Below are positions 8,871 through 18,217 of a stretch of DNA of 61,677 bases, in pieces. Both the position numbers and the translations under genes were made by a program. Source of the stretch: CBFDBF01 sp050287965 (GTDB lineage: Bacteria > Pseudomonadota > Gammaproteobacteria > Chromatiales > Chromatiaceae); NCBI GenBank assembly GCA_050287965.1, contig JBNKCX010000030.1, forward strand, positions 1 to 61,677, in the 5' to 3' direction. The notes under the pieces are model-generated. The model was not told where the DNA came from, made no database searches, and worked only from the letters and a program-made list of their open reading frames with translations. Position 1 is the first letter of the stretch. Every line of letters starts with the position of its first letter.

Positions 8871-10793
8871 TCAGTGCTGACCGGCGGGACCGCCAATGCC
8901 TCCCTTGGATACCTCGTCCGATTCCGCGGCGGCGCCGCCGCCGGAGCCGGAGCTGGACTCCGAATCGTCCCAGTCCCTGGGCGGCCGGGGATTGCGACCC
9001 GCCATGATATCGTCGATCTGATCGCTGTCGATGGTCTCGTACTTGATCAACGCCTTGGCCATCACGTGCAGTTTTTCCAGATTCTGGTCGAGAATCTTCC
9101 GGGCCCGCTCGTAGTTGCGGTCGATAACGCAACGGATCTCCTCATCGATGGCGTGGGCGGTGTCATCGGACACGTTCTTGTGCTGGGTGACCGAGCGGCC
9201 GAGAAACACCTCTTCCTCTTCCTCGCTGTACATAAGAGGCCCGAGCTTGTCCGAAAGACCCCACTTGGTCACCATGTTGCGGGCGATCTCGGTGGCGCGC
9301 TTGATGTCGTTCTGGGCACCCGTGGTTACGCTCTCCGGCCCGAAGATCAGGGTCTCGGCGAGGCGGCCGCCGAACAGACTGGAGATCTGGCTTTCCAGTT
9401 GTTCCTTGGTCATGCTGTAACGGTCCTCTTCCGGCAGAAACATGGTTACGCCCAGAGCCCGGCCGCGCGGGATGATACTTACCTTGTAGACCGGATCGTG
9501 AGAGGGCACCAAACGTCCGACGATGGCGTGCCCCGCCTCATGGTAGGCGGTGAGTTTCTTCTCCTGATCGTTCATCACCATGGAGCGGCGTTCCGCGCCC
9601 ATCATGATCTTGTCCTTCGCATCCTCCATATCCTGCATCTCCACCTCGCGCTTGTTGGCGCGGGCGGCGAACAGCGCGGCCTCGTTCACCAGGTTGGCCA
9701 GATCGGCGCCGGAGAACCCCGGGGTTCCGCGGGCGATAAGGGAGGGTTTGACGTCTTCTGCAATGGGCACCTTGCGCATATGCACCTTAAGGATCTGCTC
9801 ACGGCCGCGCACATCCGGCAACGGCACCACCACCTGGCGGTCGAAACGCCCGGGGCGCAGCAGCGCCGGGTCGAGCACGTCGGGCCGGTTGGTGGCGGCG
9901 ATGACGATAACGCCCTCGTTACCCTCGAAACCGTCCATCTCCACCAGAAGCTGGTTCAACGTCTGCTCCCGCTCATCGTGGCCGCCGCCAAGACCGGCGC
10001 CGCGGTGGCGCCCCACCGCATCGATCTCATCGATGAAGATGATACAAGGCGCATGTTTCTTGGCCTGCTCGAACATATCGCGCACCCGGGAGGCACCGAC
10101 ACCCACGAACATCTCCACGAAATCGGAACCGGAGATGGTGAAGAACGGAACCTTGGCCTCGCCGGCGATGGCCTTGGCCAGGAGGGTCTTACCGGTACCG
10201 GGCGACCCGACCATCAACACCCCTTTCGGGATCTTGCCGCCCAGTTTCTGAAACTTGCTCGGATCACGGAGAAAGTCCACCATCTCCTGGACCTCTTCCT
10301 TGGCCTCCTCCACACCGGCAACATCGGCGAAAGTGACCTTGACCTGGTCCTCGCTCAACATGCGGGCGCGGCTCTTGCCGAAGGACATGGCGCCGCGACC
10401 GGCACCGCCACCCTGCATCTGGCGCATGAAAAAGATCCAGAGACCGATGAGGATGAACAGCGGGAACCAGTTGATCAGGATGGACATCAGAACCGACGGC
10501 TTCTCGGGAGGAGTCGCAACGATCTCCACGTTATTGTTCAGGAGATCGGCAACCAGCCCGTCGTCTTTCGGGCTGAAGGTTGTAAAGGTGCCGCCCCCGC
10601 CGAGAATACCCTCGATCTCTCCGTCGGCCTTGATGGTAACCGACTTCACCGCCCCGGAACGCACCTGAGAGACAAATTCCGAATACGGCAGGACATTCAT
10701 CCGCGTCCGCTGTGCCGTAAAGTTGTTGAACACGGTCATGAGGACGATCGCAATGACCACCCACAGGATTAGATTTTTCGCCATATCGTTCAA
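8871..10793 (-). CDS. ftsH: ATP-dependent zinc metalloprotease FtsH
   Basis: This is the full-length (640 aa) inner-membrane AAA+ protease. It has an N-terminal transmembrane helix (NLILWVVIAIVLMTVFNNF), a periplasmic domain, a second helix (ILINWFPLFILIGLWIFF), then the AAA module with Walker A GSPGTGKTLLAKA, Walker B CIIFIDEIDAVG, the SRH NRPDVLDPALLRPGRFDR, and the M41 protease domain with zinc motif HEAGH and distal ligand in FGPESVTTGAQND. The C-terminus is glycine/serine rich, as usual. FtsH degrades misfolded membrane proteins and regulators such as LpxC. rlmE lies upstream and folP downstream on the same strand. Confidence 0.97.
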   Translation of the reverse strand: MNDMAKNLILWVVIAIVLMTVFNNFTAQRTRMNVLPYSEFVSQVRSGAVKSVTIKADGEIEGILGGGGTFTTFSPKDDGLVADLLNNNVEIVATPPEKPSVLMSILINWFPLFILIGLWIFFMRQMQGGGAGRGAMSFGKSRARMLSEDQVKVTFADVAGVEEAKEEVQEMVDFLRDPSKFQKLGGKIPKGVLMVGSPGTGKTLLAKAIAGEAKVPFFTISGSDFVEMFVGVGASRVRDMFEQAKKHAPCIIFIDEIDAVGRHRGAGLGGGHDEREQTLNQLLVEMDGFEGNEGVIVIAATNRPDVLDPALLRPGRFDRQVVVPLPDVRGREQILKVHMRKVPIAEDVKPSLIARGTPGFSGADLANLVNEAALFAARANKREVEMQDMEDAKDKIMMGAERRSMVMNDQEKKLTAYHEAGHAIVGRLVPSHDPVYKVSIIPRGRALGVTMFLPEEDRYSMTKEQLESQISSLFGGRLAETLIFGPESVTTGAQNDIKRATEIARNMVTKWGLSDKLGPLMYSEEEEEVFLGRSVTQHKNVSDDTAHAIDEEIRCVIDRNYERARKILDQNLEKLHVMAKALIKYETIDSDQIDDIMAGRNPRPPRDWDDSESSSGSGGGAAAESDEVSKGGIGGPAGQH

Positions 10794-10883
10794 AGCAGGA
10801 TCCTCGGCTACTTCCCCTGGCCACAGGACATAAACAGCCAGATTTCAAACAGTTAAGACAACTCCTCTTAAGGGTTTGTCACA

Positions 10884-11507
10884 TTACACTAGTTTAAAGT
10901 TCCCCGCCACCAGGTACACCTCGCGGCTTCGGTCCCGGGAAGACCTGGGTTTGCGGGTCACCACCTTTGCGAACACGGCCCGCAAATCCCGAACATACTC
11001 ATCAAAACCCTCTCCCTGGAAAACCTTAACGACCAACCCGCCTCCCGGCTTTAGGATTTCCCGCGCAAAATCCAGGGCCAATTCACACAAATACATGGCC
11101 CGCGGCTGGTCCACCGCGGTCATACCACTTACATTGGGGGCCATATCCGAGATAACAAGATCCACCCGCCGCCCGTCCAGGACATCCCGCAATCGCCGCA
11201 GAACATCATCCTCCCGGAAATCTCCCTGAATGAACTCCACGCCCTCAAGCGGGTCCATGGGCAGGATATCGAGGGCTACCACCGCCCCCTTCGGACCCAC
11301 CAGGCGACGCGCCACCTGGGACCAGCCACCGGGGGCGGCGCCGAGATCCACCACCACCTGACCCGGTTTCAATATCCGGTCCCGCTCCTGGATCTCCAGC
11401 AGCTTGTAGACCGCCCGCGAACGGTACCCCTCCTTCTGGGCCTTTTGGACAAACTCATCCTTGAAGTGACGATCCAGCCAGCGGCGGCTGCTTTTACTCT
11501 TTTTCAC
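10884..11507 (-). CDS. rlmE: 23S rRNA (uridine-2'-O)-methyltransferase RlmE (FtsJ/RrmJ)
   Basis: RlmE methylates U2552 in the A loop of 23S rRNA, a late step of 50S assembly. The 207-aa product begins with the basic segment KKSKSSRRWLDRHFKDEFVQKAQKEGYRSRA (contains the catalytic Lys), then the SAM site VVDLGAAPGGWSQ, the acidic LVISDMAPNVSG, and the catalytic Lys in GGLVVKVFQGEG. Family length is normal. It lies upstream of ftsH and divergent from yhbY, the common arrangement. Confidence 0.95.
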   Translation of the reverse strand: MKKSKSSRRWLDRHFKDEFVQKAQKEGYRSRAVYKLLEIQERDRILKPGQVVVDLGAAPGGWSQVARRLVGPKGAVVALDILPMDPLEGVEFIQGDFREDDVLRRLRDVLDGRRVDLVISDMAPNVSGMTAVDQPRAMYLCELALDFAREILKPGGGLVVKVFQGEGFDEYVRDLRAVFAKVVTRKPRSSRDRSREVYLVAGNFKLV

Positions 11508-11537
11508 ACTCAGCCTCTTTCAAATCCAAGACCTTTA

Positions 11538-11608
11538 ACCACAGAGGTCACTGAGGTTCGCAGAGAATAGCGCCTGATTTCCCTGTGTTCCTATGTGTCC
11601 TCTGTGGT
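11538..11608. repeat. Extragenic palindromic repeat of the CCACAGAGG family
   Basis: Arms ACCACAGAGG (11538-11547) and CCTCTGTGGT (11599-11608) are exact reverse complements around imperfect internal pairing. Related copies lie at 16695-16832, 23802-23825 (one arm) and 25928-26093. All sit beside gene ends, like short non-coding repeats common in proteobacteria. Confidence 0.65.
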
Positions 11609-11728
11609 AAATAACCGTTTGGCTTCCAAACCATATATGATTTCACCATCTAACAGACCTTATTTCTATTATCGCTTTAGATGGCGGTGCGTTAGAATGC
11701 GCCACCTTTATTAGTAGCGGAGCACTCC

Positions 11729-12022
11729 ATGCCCCTGACCCCGAACCAAAAACGACAGCTGAAGAGCCTCGCCCATCACCTGAAACCGGTGGTCATGATC
11801 GGGCAGCATGGTCTGACCGAAAACGTTCTTAATGAAATCGGAATCGCGCTGGAGGTCCATGAATTGATCAAGGTGCGCGTCAGCGGCGCCGACCGCGAGG
11901 AACGCGCGAAAATCATCGACCGCATTATCGCGAACAGCGGGGCGGACCTGGTGCAATCAATCGGTCATGTGGCCGTGTTTTACCTCCGTCATCCTAAGAA
12001 GCCGAAAATCATCCTGAAATAG
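11729..12022 (+). CDS. yhbY: CRM-domain ribosome assembly RNA-binding protein YhbY
   Basis: This 97-aa protein is a stand-alone CRM domain that binds pre-50S particles. It shows MPLTPNQKRQLKSLAHHLKPVVMIGQHGLTENVLNEIGIALEVHELIKV at the N-terminus, including the GxxG-type loop IGQHGLT, and the C-terminal GHVAVFYLRHP. The gene is divergent from rlmE and convergent with the phosphoesterase gene, which stops 5 bp away. Confidence 0.93.
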   Translation: MPLTPNQKRQLKSLAHHLKPVVMIGQHGLTENVLNEIGIALEVHELIKVRVSGADREERAKIIDRIIANSGADLVQSIGHVAVFYLRHPKKPKIILK

Positions 12023-12027
12023 CCGCG

Positions 12028-12858
12028 TCATCCTAAAGCATCGAGATAGCGACTTACCGCCTGCTCTATACCGATCTCCCCATCCAGCACCGCCTGATAG
12101 TAACGCCGCATCCAGGGCGCCATATGTCCCCGCGACTGACGCAGTTCAGTCAGCATGATGCGGGCGAACGGTCCGCCCTCATCAAGAAAGCCGCTCTCCT
12201 CATACGCCCTTTCCGTACGCGAACGATCATACTCGACGCGAACGATCCGAACGTTCCAGCGGTTGTCGCCGAAGGTAAAACGTCCATAGGCCGCCCGCGG
12301 ATCCCGATCAAAGGGCGAGCCCACGGAACCGACGTTGACCACCTTGGTACCGTCAAAATCCAGCACCAGCGGCTGGTGAGTGTGGGCGGTAATAAACAGC
12401 CTCCCGGGATTTCCGAGCTTTTCCGGAAGTTGCTCCCGCCCGGTGTTGGAACGAATCCCGTCACGCTTGCCGAGACGGGTACCGTGGGTTACGTGGAACT
12501 CGCCACCCTCCGGGTCCGTCAGGTCGAGGTGATCGTGCCATCCATGCACCTCTTCGATAAGGGGGCCGAGCTGATCGATGGTCCAGTGGGCAAAACGGTG
12601 CAGTTCATGGTACTGATCCCCGGGAACGAATTCCCGGGCGGCACACTCCAGTACGTACTCCTCATGATTACCCTTGAGGATATGACTCCGACCCAGGTGT
12701 TTCTTGACCAATTCCATGCAGTCGCGGCTGTCCGGTCCGCGGTTTATCAGATCGCCGTTGATAATGACCTGATCAGGACGCCAGGATTCCATATCCTCGA
12801 TGACCGCCTCCAGGGCGGCCACATTTCCGTGAATATCCGAGATAACGGCGAGTTTCAT
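12028..12858 (-). CDS. Calcineurin-like metallophosphoesterase
   Basis: The 276-aa protein has the metallophosphoesterase motif series: DIHGN at residues 8-12, GDLINRGPDS, GNHEEYVL, a His in VTHGTR and the terminal TAHTHQP. It resembles the YfcE/bacterial phosphodiesterase branch rather than protein phosphatases. It carries a C-terminal extension of about 60 residues after the catalytic domain (RYYQAVLDGEIGIEQAVSRYLDALG). It could hydrolyse nucleotides or phosphodiesters; the substrate cannot be told from sequence. It lies immediately downstream of greA. Confidence 0.85.
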   Translation of the reverse strand: MKLAVISDIHGNVAALEAVIEDMESWRPDQVIINGDLINRGPDSRDCMELVKKHLGRSHILKGNHEEYVLECAAREFVPGDQYHELHRFAHWTIDQLGPLIEEVHGWHDHLDLTDPEGGEFHVTHGTRLGKRDGIRSNTGREQLPEKLGNPGRLFITAHTHQPLVLDFDGTKVVNVGSVGSPFDRDPRAAYGRFTFGDNRWNVRIVRVEYDRSRTERAYEESGFLDEGGPFARIMLTELRQSRGHMAPWMRRYYQAVLDGEIGIEQAVSRYLDALG

Positions 12859-12897
12859 GATGTCATGCCGATCGGCAGGACGACAGCTCGCGGGGAG

Positions 12898-13374
12898 CTA
12901 TTCGTAACGGACTTCGAGGATCTCCATGTGGCGCATCCCCTTGGGGGTCTCGACGGAGGCCACGTCTCCTTCGGTTTTACCAATCAGGGCTCTGGCCATT
13001 GGGGAACTGACCGAGATCAATCCCTCCTTATAATCGGCCTCGTCCTCGCCCACGATCTGAAAGGTGTGTTCCTGGTTTTCCTCCTCTTCGAACACGTCGA
13101 CCGTAGCCCCGAACACCACCCGTCCTCCGGCGTTGAGTGACCTGACATCAATGATCTGAGCATGGGAGAGTTTGGATTCGATCTCCTTGATCCGCCCCTC
13201 GATAAATCCCTGTTGTTCACGGGCCGCATGGTATTCCGCGTTCTCCTTGAGATCACCATGCGCGCGCGCCTCGGCGATGGCCTTGATCACTTCAGGACGG
13301 GCCACGCTTTTGAGTTCGCTGAGCTCTTCCCTCAGCTTTTCAGCCCCGCGTACGGTAAGTGGAACCTTGCTCAT
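12898..13374 (-). CDS. greA: Transcription elongation factor GreA
   Basis: GreA inserts its coiled coil into the RNA polymerase secondary channel and stimulates cleavage of backtracked RNA. The 158-aa protein has the N-terminal coiled coil LRELSELKSVARPEVIKAIAEARAHGDLKENAEYHAAREQQGFIEGRI with the catalytic acidic tip GDLKENAEY (Asp-Glu), and the C-terminal FKBP-like half with SVSSPMARALIGKTEGD. It lies directly after carB on the same strand, the conserved carA-carB-greA order. Confidence 0.96.
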   Translation of the reverse strand: MSKVPLTVRGAEKLREELSELKSVARPEVIKAIAEARAHGDLKENAEYHAAREQQGFIEGRIKEIESKLSHAQIIDVRSLNAGGRVVFGATVDVFEEEENQEHTFQIVGEDEADYKEGLISVSSPMARALIGKTEGDVASVETPKGMRHMEILEVRYE

Positions 13375-13460
13375 GGTTTTATTGCTCTCGGATAGTGATC
13401 GGTTTTTATAAATGGTAGACGTTATAACACCATGGAGAAAGAAGATCCCTTTCCCTTCGA

Positions 13461-16400
13461 TCAGGCGTTACCCGCTATCTGATGCAAATCCTGCAGTCTA
13501 TTGACCTCGACTTTATCCAGTTGTTGCAACGCCAGACAAAACGCCTCGGCGCCGGAAATGGTCGTGGTATAGGTCACCTTGTGCTGCAGCGCCGCACGCC
13601 GGATGGAGGCGGAGTCCTCGATCGCCTGTTTACCCTCGGTGGTATTGACGATCATACTGAACTCATCGTTCTTGATCATATCCACGATATGCGGCCGCCC
13701 TTGCGCCACCTTGTTGGCCCGGACACAGGGGATATCAGCCTCCTGCAGCGCCCGACAGGTTCCACCGGTGGCGTACAGTTCGAAGCCGTGGCGCAACAGT
13801 TCCCGCGCCACTCCGACGGTACGGTGCTTGTCCGCGTCGCGCACCGAAAGCAACGCCCGCCCGCTGCGCGGCAATGCCGCTCCGGCCCCCGCGGCCGCCT
13901 TCGCAAACGCCTCGCCGAAGGTCTTGCCCACACCCATGACCTCGCCGGTGGACTTCATCTCCGGACCCAGCAGGGTATCCACCCCGGGGAATTTGATAAA
14001 CGGAAATACCGACTCCTTGACGAAGAAGTTGCCCGGGATCACCTCTTGGGTAAAGTTCTGCTGCTGCAGGCTCACCCCCGCCATACAACGGGCGGCCACC
14101 TTGGCCAGGGGCACACCGGTGGCCTTGGAGACGAACGGCACGGTACGGGAGGCACGCGGGTTCACCTCCAGCAGATAGATCTCGTCTTGCTTGATGGCGA
14201 ACTGGGTGTTCATCAGTCCCACCACCTTCAGTTCCAGGGCCAGGCTGCGGATCTGCTCCCGCATCCGGTCCTGCACATCCTGGGAGAGGGTATAGGGCGG
14301 CAGGGAACAGGCGGAGTCGCCGGAGTGGACGCCGGCCTGCTCGATGTGCTCCATGATGCCTCCGATCACCACATCCGTGCCGTCGCAGATGGCGTCGATA
14401 TCCACCTCGATGGCGTCGTCCAGGAAGCGGTCCAGCAGAACCGGGGAATCGTTGGAGACACTCACCGCATCACGCATGTAGCGGCGCAGATCATCCTCGC
14501 CGTAGACAATCTCCATGGCGCGCCCGCCTAACACGTAGGAGGGACGCACCACCAGGGGGTAACCGATCTCTTCCGCCAGGCGTACCGCCTGTTCGGTCTC
14601 CACCGCGGTGCGGTTGGGAGGCTGCTTCAGCTCCAGCTTTTCCACCAGCTTCTGGAACCGTTCCCGATCCTCCGCCAGGTCGATGGAGTCGGGACTGGTG
14701 CCGATAATGGGGGCACCGGCCGCCTCCAGATCACGGGCCAGCTTCAGGGGTGTCTGGCCGCCGTACTGAACGATGACACCCGTCGGCTGTTCCCGGTCGA
14801 TGATCTCCAGCACGTCCTCCAGGGTCAGGGGCTCGAAATAGAGCCGGTCGGAGGTATCGTAGTCGGTGGAGACGGTCTCCGGATTGCAGTTGACCATAAT
14901 GGTCTCATAACCGTCGTCGCGCATGGCGAAGGCGGCATGGACACAGCAGTAGTCGAACTCGATGCCCTGACCGATGCGGTTGGGACCACCGCCCAGGACC
15001 ATGATCTTCTTGCGATCGCCGGGATCGGCCTCGCACTCCTCTTCATAGGTGGAGTAGAGATAGGCGGTACTGGTGGCAAACTCCGCGGCACAGGTATCCA
15101 CCCGCTTGAACACCGGTTTCACGTTATTGGACCAACGCAGATCCCGGATCTCCTTCTCACTGGCGGCCACCAGCGTGGCAATACGGATATCTGAAAAACC
15201 TTTACGTTTCAGATACCTGAGCCGGGCTTCATCCAGGGCCGAGAGACCGCCGGCGCGAACCTCCGCCTCAATCTTCACCAGCTCCTCGATCTGAACCAGG
15301 AACCAGGGATCGATGGCGGTGGCCTCGAACACCTCATCCAGGGTCATGCCGAAACGGAAGGCGTCCGCCAGATACCAGAGCCGTTCCGCCCCTGCCTGGC
15401 GGATCTCCCGGCGGATGACGTCTTTGGCGTCCTCGGCATCCAGATCCACCACCTCACACAGGCCGTGCTTTCCCGTCTCCAGTCCCCGCAACGCCTTCTG
15501 CAGGGACTCCTGGAAGGTGCGGCCGATGGCCATCACCTCGCCCACCGACTTCATCTGCGTGGTGAGCCGATCCGGTGCCTTGGGGAATTTCTCGAAGGCG
15601 AAACGCGGGACCTTGGTCACCACATAGTCGATAGTGGGTTCGAAGGAGGCCGGGGTGGCACCGCCGGTGATCTCATTCTGCAGCTCATCCAGGGTGTAAC
15701 CCACGGCCAGCTTGGCCGCCACCTTGGCGATGGGAAACCCGGTGGCCTTGGAGGCCAGGGCCGAGGAACGGGAGACGCGGGGATTCATCTCGATGATGAT
15801 CATGCGCCCGTTTTCCGGATTGATGGCGAACTGCACATTGGAACCGCCGGTATCCACACCGATCTCGCGCAGCACCGCCAACGAGGCGTCGCGCATGATC
15901 TGGTACTCCTTGTCGGTCAGGGTCTGGGCCGGGGCCACGGTAATGGAGTCGCCGGTATGGATGCCCATGGGATCCAGGTTCTCGATGGAACAGATAATGA
16001 TGCAGTTGTCCTTATGGTCGCGCACCACCTCCATCTCGTACTCTTTCCAGCCCAGGGCCGACTCTTCGATCAGCAGTTCGCTGGTGGGGGACAGATCCAG
16101 GCCGCGGGCGCAGATCTCCTCGAACTCCTCCCGGTTATAGGCGATGCCTCCACCGGAACCGCCCAGGGTGAAGGAGGGCCGGATGATGGCCGGAAAGCCG
16201 ATGGCGGCCTGCACCTGGAGCGCCTCCTCCATACTGTGGGCGATGGCGGAACGGGGCATATCCAGTCCGATCTTCTGCATCGCCTTACGGAACAGATCGC
16301 GATCTTCCGCCTTATCGATGGCCTCCCGGGAGGCGCCGATCATCTCCACGCCGTACCGCTCCAGCACCCCTTCCCGCACCAGATCGAGGGCGCAGTTGAG

Positions 16401-16685
16401 GGCGGTCTGACCACCCATGGTGGGCAGCAGGGCATCGGGACGTTCCTTCTCGATTACCCGCGCCACCGTCTGCCAATTGATGGGTTCGATATAGATGGCG
16501 TCCGCCGTCTCCGGGTCGGTCATGATGGTGGCCGGGTTGGAGTTGACCAGGATCACCCGGTAACCCTCCTCCCGCAGCGCCTTGCAGGCCTGGGCACCGG
16601 AATAGTCGAACTCACAGGCCTGGCCGATGACAATGGGACCGGCGCCTATGATCAGGATACTTTTTATGTCAGTTCTTTTTGGCAT
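13461..16685 (-). CDS. carB: Carbamoyl-phosphate synthase large chain
   Basis: CarB (1074 aa) uses ammonia from CarA, bicarbonate and two ATP to make carbamoyl phosphate for pyrimidines and arginine. Both homologous ATP-grasp halves are present: GAGPIVIGQACEFDYSG near the N-terminus and its partner GGGPNRIGQGIEFDYCC near residue 560, each followed by the SFTLGGSGGGI or SYVLGGRAMEI loop and by EMNPRVSRSSALASKATG or EVNPRASRTVPFVSKATG. The last ~130 residues form the MGS-like allosteric domain (ATGGTCRALQEADI). It is 112 bp downstream of carA, a gap filled by a palindromic repeat. Confidence 0.97.
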   Translation of the reverse strand: MPKRTDIKSILIIGAGPIVIGQACEFDYSGAQACKALREEGYRVILVNSNPATIMTDPETADAIYIEPINWQTVARVIEKERPDALLPTMGGQTALNCALDLVREGVLERYGVEMIGASREAIDKAEDRDLFRKAMQKIGLDMPRSAIAHSMEEALQVQAAIGFPAIIRPSFTLGGSGGGIAYNREEFEEICARGLDLSPTSELLIEESALGWKEYEMEVVRDHKDNCIIICSIENLDPMGIHTGDSITVAPAQTLTDKEYQIMRDASLAVLREIGVDTGGSNVQFAINPENGRMIIIEMNPRVSRSSALASKATGFPIAKVAAKLAVGYTLDELQNEITGGATPASFEPTIDYVVTKVPRFAFEKFPKAPDRLTTQMKSVGEVMAIGRTFQESLQKALRGLETGKHGLCEVVDLDAEDAKDVIRREIRQAGAERLWYLADAFRFGMTLDEVFEATAIDPWFLVQIEELVKIEAEVRAGGLSALDEARLRYLKRKGFSDIRIATLVAASEKEIRDLRWSNNVKPVFKRVDTCAAEFATSTAYLYSTYEEECEADPGDRKKIMVLGGGPNRIGQGIEFDYCCVHAAFAMRDDGYETIMVNCNPETVSTDYDTSDRLYFEPLTLEDVLEIIDREQPTGVIVQYGGQTPLKLARDLEAAGAPIIGTSPDSIDLAEDRERFQKLVEKLELKQPPNRTAVETEQAVRLAEEIGYPLVVRPSYVLGGRAMEIVYGEDDLRRYMRDAVSVSNDSPVLLDRFLDDAIEVDIDAICDGTDVVIGGIMEHIEQAGVHSGDSACSLPPYTLSQDVQDRMREQIRSLALELKVVGLMNTQFAIKQDEIYLLEVNPRASRTVPFVSKATGVPLAKVAARCMAGVSLQQQNFTQEVIPGNFFVKESVFPFIKFPGVDTLLGPEMKSTGEVMGVGKTFGEAFAKAAAGAGAALPRSGRALLSVRDADKHRTVGVARELLRHGFELYATGGTCRALQEADIPCVRANKVAQGRPHIVDMIKNDEFSMIVNTTEGKQAIEDSASIRRAALQHKVTYTTTISGAEAFCLALQQLDKVEVNRLQDLHQIAGNA

Positions 16686-16694
16686 TTTCGATTA

Positions 16695-16832
16695 GCCACA
16701 GAGGCATGGAGAACGCAGAGAAGGAGTTTTGGCTGTCGCAACGACCGCCCCATTACCAAGAATTTTCAAGCCGCCCATCTTCCTTATCGTTAACACTTCA
16801 AACACGCTCCGTGCCCCCTGTGCCTCTGCGGC
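16695..16832. repeat. Palindromic repeat spanning the carA 3' end
   Basis: A CCACAGAGG-family repeat fills the carA-carB gap. Its arms are GCCACAGAGGCA (16695-16706) and TGCCTCTGCGGC (16821-16832), the second pairing with the first with one mismatch. The right arm lies inside carA, whose stop is at 16798-16800, so the last codons of carA are repeat-derived (see carA). Confidence 0.6.
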
Positions 16833-17964
16833 TGTTTATCAATTCAATAAAGTGATCAAACACCGGCGCCACATCGTGGGGTCCGGGGCTCGCTTCCGGA
16901 TGGCCCTGAAAACTGAAGGCCGGCCGGTCGGTCCTGTGGATCCCCTGCAGGGAGCCGTCGAACAGGGATTTATGGGTGGCGCGCAGGTTGTCCGGCAGGG
17001 TCGCCTCATCCACCGCAAAGCCGTGGTTCTGGCTGCTGATCATCACAGTCCGGGTCTCCAGATCCTGTACCGGATGGTTGGCGCCGTGATGACCGAACTT
17101 CATTTTTACGGTACCAGCACCGCTGGCCAGCCCCAGCAGCTGGTGTCCGAGACAAATGCCGAACACCGGAATATGGGTTTCCAGGATCTCCCGGATGGCA
17201 CGGATGGCATAGTCACAGGGCTCCGGGTCGCCGGGACCGTTGGAGAGAAAGACACCGTCCGGATTCATGGCCAGCACCTCGCCGGCCGGGGTCTGGGCCG
17301 GTACCACGGTTACCCGGCAGCCACGGTCCGCCAGCATACGCAGAATATTGCGCTTGATGCCGTAGTCGTAAGCCACCACATGCAGCGGCAGCTGTTCTTC
17401 CACATCCTCCGGGGCCCGCGAATACCCCTCCTCCAGGGTCCAGGAACCCTCAACCCACTCGTAGGGGGCGTCCACCGTCACCTCCTTGGCGAGATCCATC
17501 CCCTTCAGTCCCGGAAATCCCTTGGCCGCGGCCAGGGCGACCGCCGCATCAGGATTATCGCCGGCGACGATACAACCGTTCTGGGCACCCTTTTCCCGCA
17601 GGATGCGGGTCAGCATCCGAGTATCGATACCGGCGATGGCAACCACGCCGTTCTCCTGCAGATATTGATCGAGAGGCATCCGGTTACGCCAGTTGCTGGC
17701 CACCAGCGGCAGATCCCGGATCACCAGCCCGGCGGCGTAAATGGCGCGGGACTCCTCGTCTTCGCTGTTGGTTCCGGTATTGCCGATATGGGGATAGGTA
17801 AGAGTGACGATCTGCTTACAGTAGGAGGGATCGGTGAGGATCTCCTGATAGCCCGTGATGGCTGTATTGAAAACCACTTCGCCGACGGTCTGTCCATCGG
17901 CCCCTATGGAATCCCCCCGGAAAACAGTGCCGTCTTCCAGGACCAACAGTGCAGGCTTTCTCAA
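16798..17964 (-). CDS. carA: Carbamoyl-phosphate synthase small chain
   Basis: CarA is the class I glutamine amidotransferase subunit that supplies ammonia to CarB. The 388-aa protein has the N-terminal CPSase domain (LEDGTVFRGDSIGA, GYQEILTDPSYCKQ) and the GATase domain with FLSNGPGDPEP, the nucleophile Cys in VFGICLGHQLLGLA, and the His-x-Glu of FQGHPEASPGP. After the expected end HFIELI the tail NSRRGTGGTERV is encoded by an extragenic repeat arm. Divergent cnoX-like gene upstream. Confidence 0.96.
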   Translation of the reverse strand: MRKPALLVLEDGTVFRGDSIGADGQTVGEVVFNTAITGYQEILTDPSYCKQIVTLTYPHIGNTGTNSEDEESRAIYAAGLVIRDLPLVASNWRNRMPLDQYLQENGVVAIAGIDTRMLTRILREKGAQNGCIVAGDNPDAAVALAAAKGFPGLKGMDLAKEVTVDAPYEWVEGSWTLEEGYSRAPEDVEEQLPLHVVAYDYGIKRNILRMLADRGCRVTVVPAQTPAGEVLAMNPDGVFLSNGPGDPEPCDYAIRAIREILETHIPVFGICLGHQLLGLASGAGTVKMKFGHHGANHPVQDLETRTVMISSQNHGFAVDEATLPDNLRATHKSLFDGSLQGIHRTDRPAFSFQGHPEASPGPHDVAPVFDHFIELINSRRGTGGTERV

Positions 17965-18217
17965 GAATCAGTCCCCTACAGGCGTGCCGAACCGGGCGGG
18001 GCCGATCGGTCCGCCCGGAACAGGTCAAAAACAGGGAGCGGTGATGCAGAAACGCTATGACCGCTGACCGCGGGAATTCTACTTGATAGGGGCCGACGCT
18101 GTCCATTGATCACCCCCGGAAAGGCGGAATCGCCCCCGGGGAACCCCTGCATATTGTGAATCCACCCTCCCCATCTTTATACTGACCGCCCCTTTTGAGG
18201 CTGTACCAGGACAGATC

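Noticed and set aside
8874..10772. 632-codon ORF opposite ftsH
   Set aside because: Antisense shadow fully covered by the clear ftsH gene; no recognisable domain.
15465..16793. 442-codon ORF opposite carB
   Set aside because: Shadow of carB; His/Gly/Gln-rich translation without motifs.
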